Source of the DNA: Limnoglobus sp.
GTDB taxonomy: Bacteria > Planctomycetota > Planctomycetia > Gemmatales > Gemmataceae
Direction of reading: 5' to 3'
Assembly: GCA_025353985.1 (NCBI GenBank)
Contig: JANXNT010001416.1
Location: 1-6,961 of the forward strand
Length of the DNA stretch: 6,961 bases
The notes beneath the pieces are model-generated. The model ran no database searches and was not told where the DNA came from. It worked only from the letters and a program-made list of their open reading frames with translations. The position numbers were made by a program, and so were the translations under genes. Positions within the stretch are counted from its first letter, which is position 1. Each line of letters starts with the position of its first letter. Positions 6,894 to 6,961 of this stretch are shown one piece after another.

Positions 6894-6961
6894 TCACTTT
6901 ATCAGCCATTCCAGCACCGTTTTTTGTACGTGGAAGCGGTTCTCGGCTTGGTCGAAGACGA
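6894..6961 (-). CDS. argF: Ornithine carbamoyltransferase, C-terminal fragment (5' end outside window)
   Basis: Only the last 21 full codons and the stop (TGA, at 6896-6894 on the - strand) are inside the window. They read VFDQAENRFHVQKTVLEWLI plus a final Lys, which closely matches the C-terminal helix of ornithine carbamoyltransferases, typically VFDxAENRxHxQKxxLxxLL. The enzyme makes citrulline from ornithine and carbamoyl phosphate in arginine synthesis, in the cytoplasm. The gene is convergent with the nucleoside-hydrolase-like gene, with a 94-bp gap, so it is not part of the operon to its left. Other carbamoyltransferases (putrescine or N-acetylornithine types) share a similar end, so the exact substrate is not proven by this short piece. 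Confidence 0.8.
   Translation of the reverse strand, partial: VFDQAENRFHVQKTVLEWLIK

Overview
The window looks like a chromosomal segment of a planctomycete, probably a Gemmataceae-like lineage. The main reason is an adjacent pair of genes from families greatly expanded in that phylum: a Tat-exported DUF1501 protein and a DUF1549/DUF1553 'planctomycete cytochrome' protein. GC content is high (my impression is around 60%), coding density is very high, and all intergenic gaps are under 100 bp. No rRNA, tRNA, CRISPR array, insertion sequence or phage gene was recognised. Taxonomy is inferred from family content only.

Layout, left to right. (1) The 3' end of an M20-family metallopeptidase (ArgE/DapE/carboxypeptidase type), + strand, cut by the window edge. 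(2) A DUF1501 protein with a twin-arginine signal, 8 nt downstream. (3) A DUF1549/DUF1553 protein with a Sec signal and two CxxCH motifs, overlapping gene 2 by ATGA. (4) A 227-residue RraA/HMG-aldolase-like protein, 14 nt downstream. (5) A 769-residue secreted multidomain protein, 32 nt downstream, with a nucleoside-hydrolase domain followed by discoidin-like, Big2-like and concanavalin-like modules. (6) After a 94-bp convergent gap, the extreme C-terminus of a gene on the - strand that reads like ornithine carbamoyltransferase (argF).

Genes 1 to 5 are co-directional with gaps of -4 to 32 nt, so they are probably one transcription unit whose promoter lies left of the window. Genes 2 and 3 are likely translationally coupled and both products should act outside the cytoplasm. 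Gene 5 is also exported, whereas the RraA-like enzyme lacks a signal and should be cytoplasmic. A plausible reading is extracytoplasmic processing of a glycoside or nucleoside-like substrate with a cytoplasmic keto-acid or aldolase step, but no substrate can be read from the sequence.

The points most worth a second look are in gene 5: a modular exported nucleoside hydrolase whose calcium/ribose-site acidic residues are present while the position of the usual catalytic His is Trp. The next is the N-terminal heme-c plus DxDxDG module of gene 3. I did not find a convincing new defence, mobile or RNA system here.
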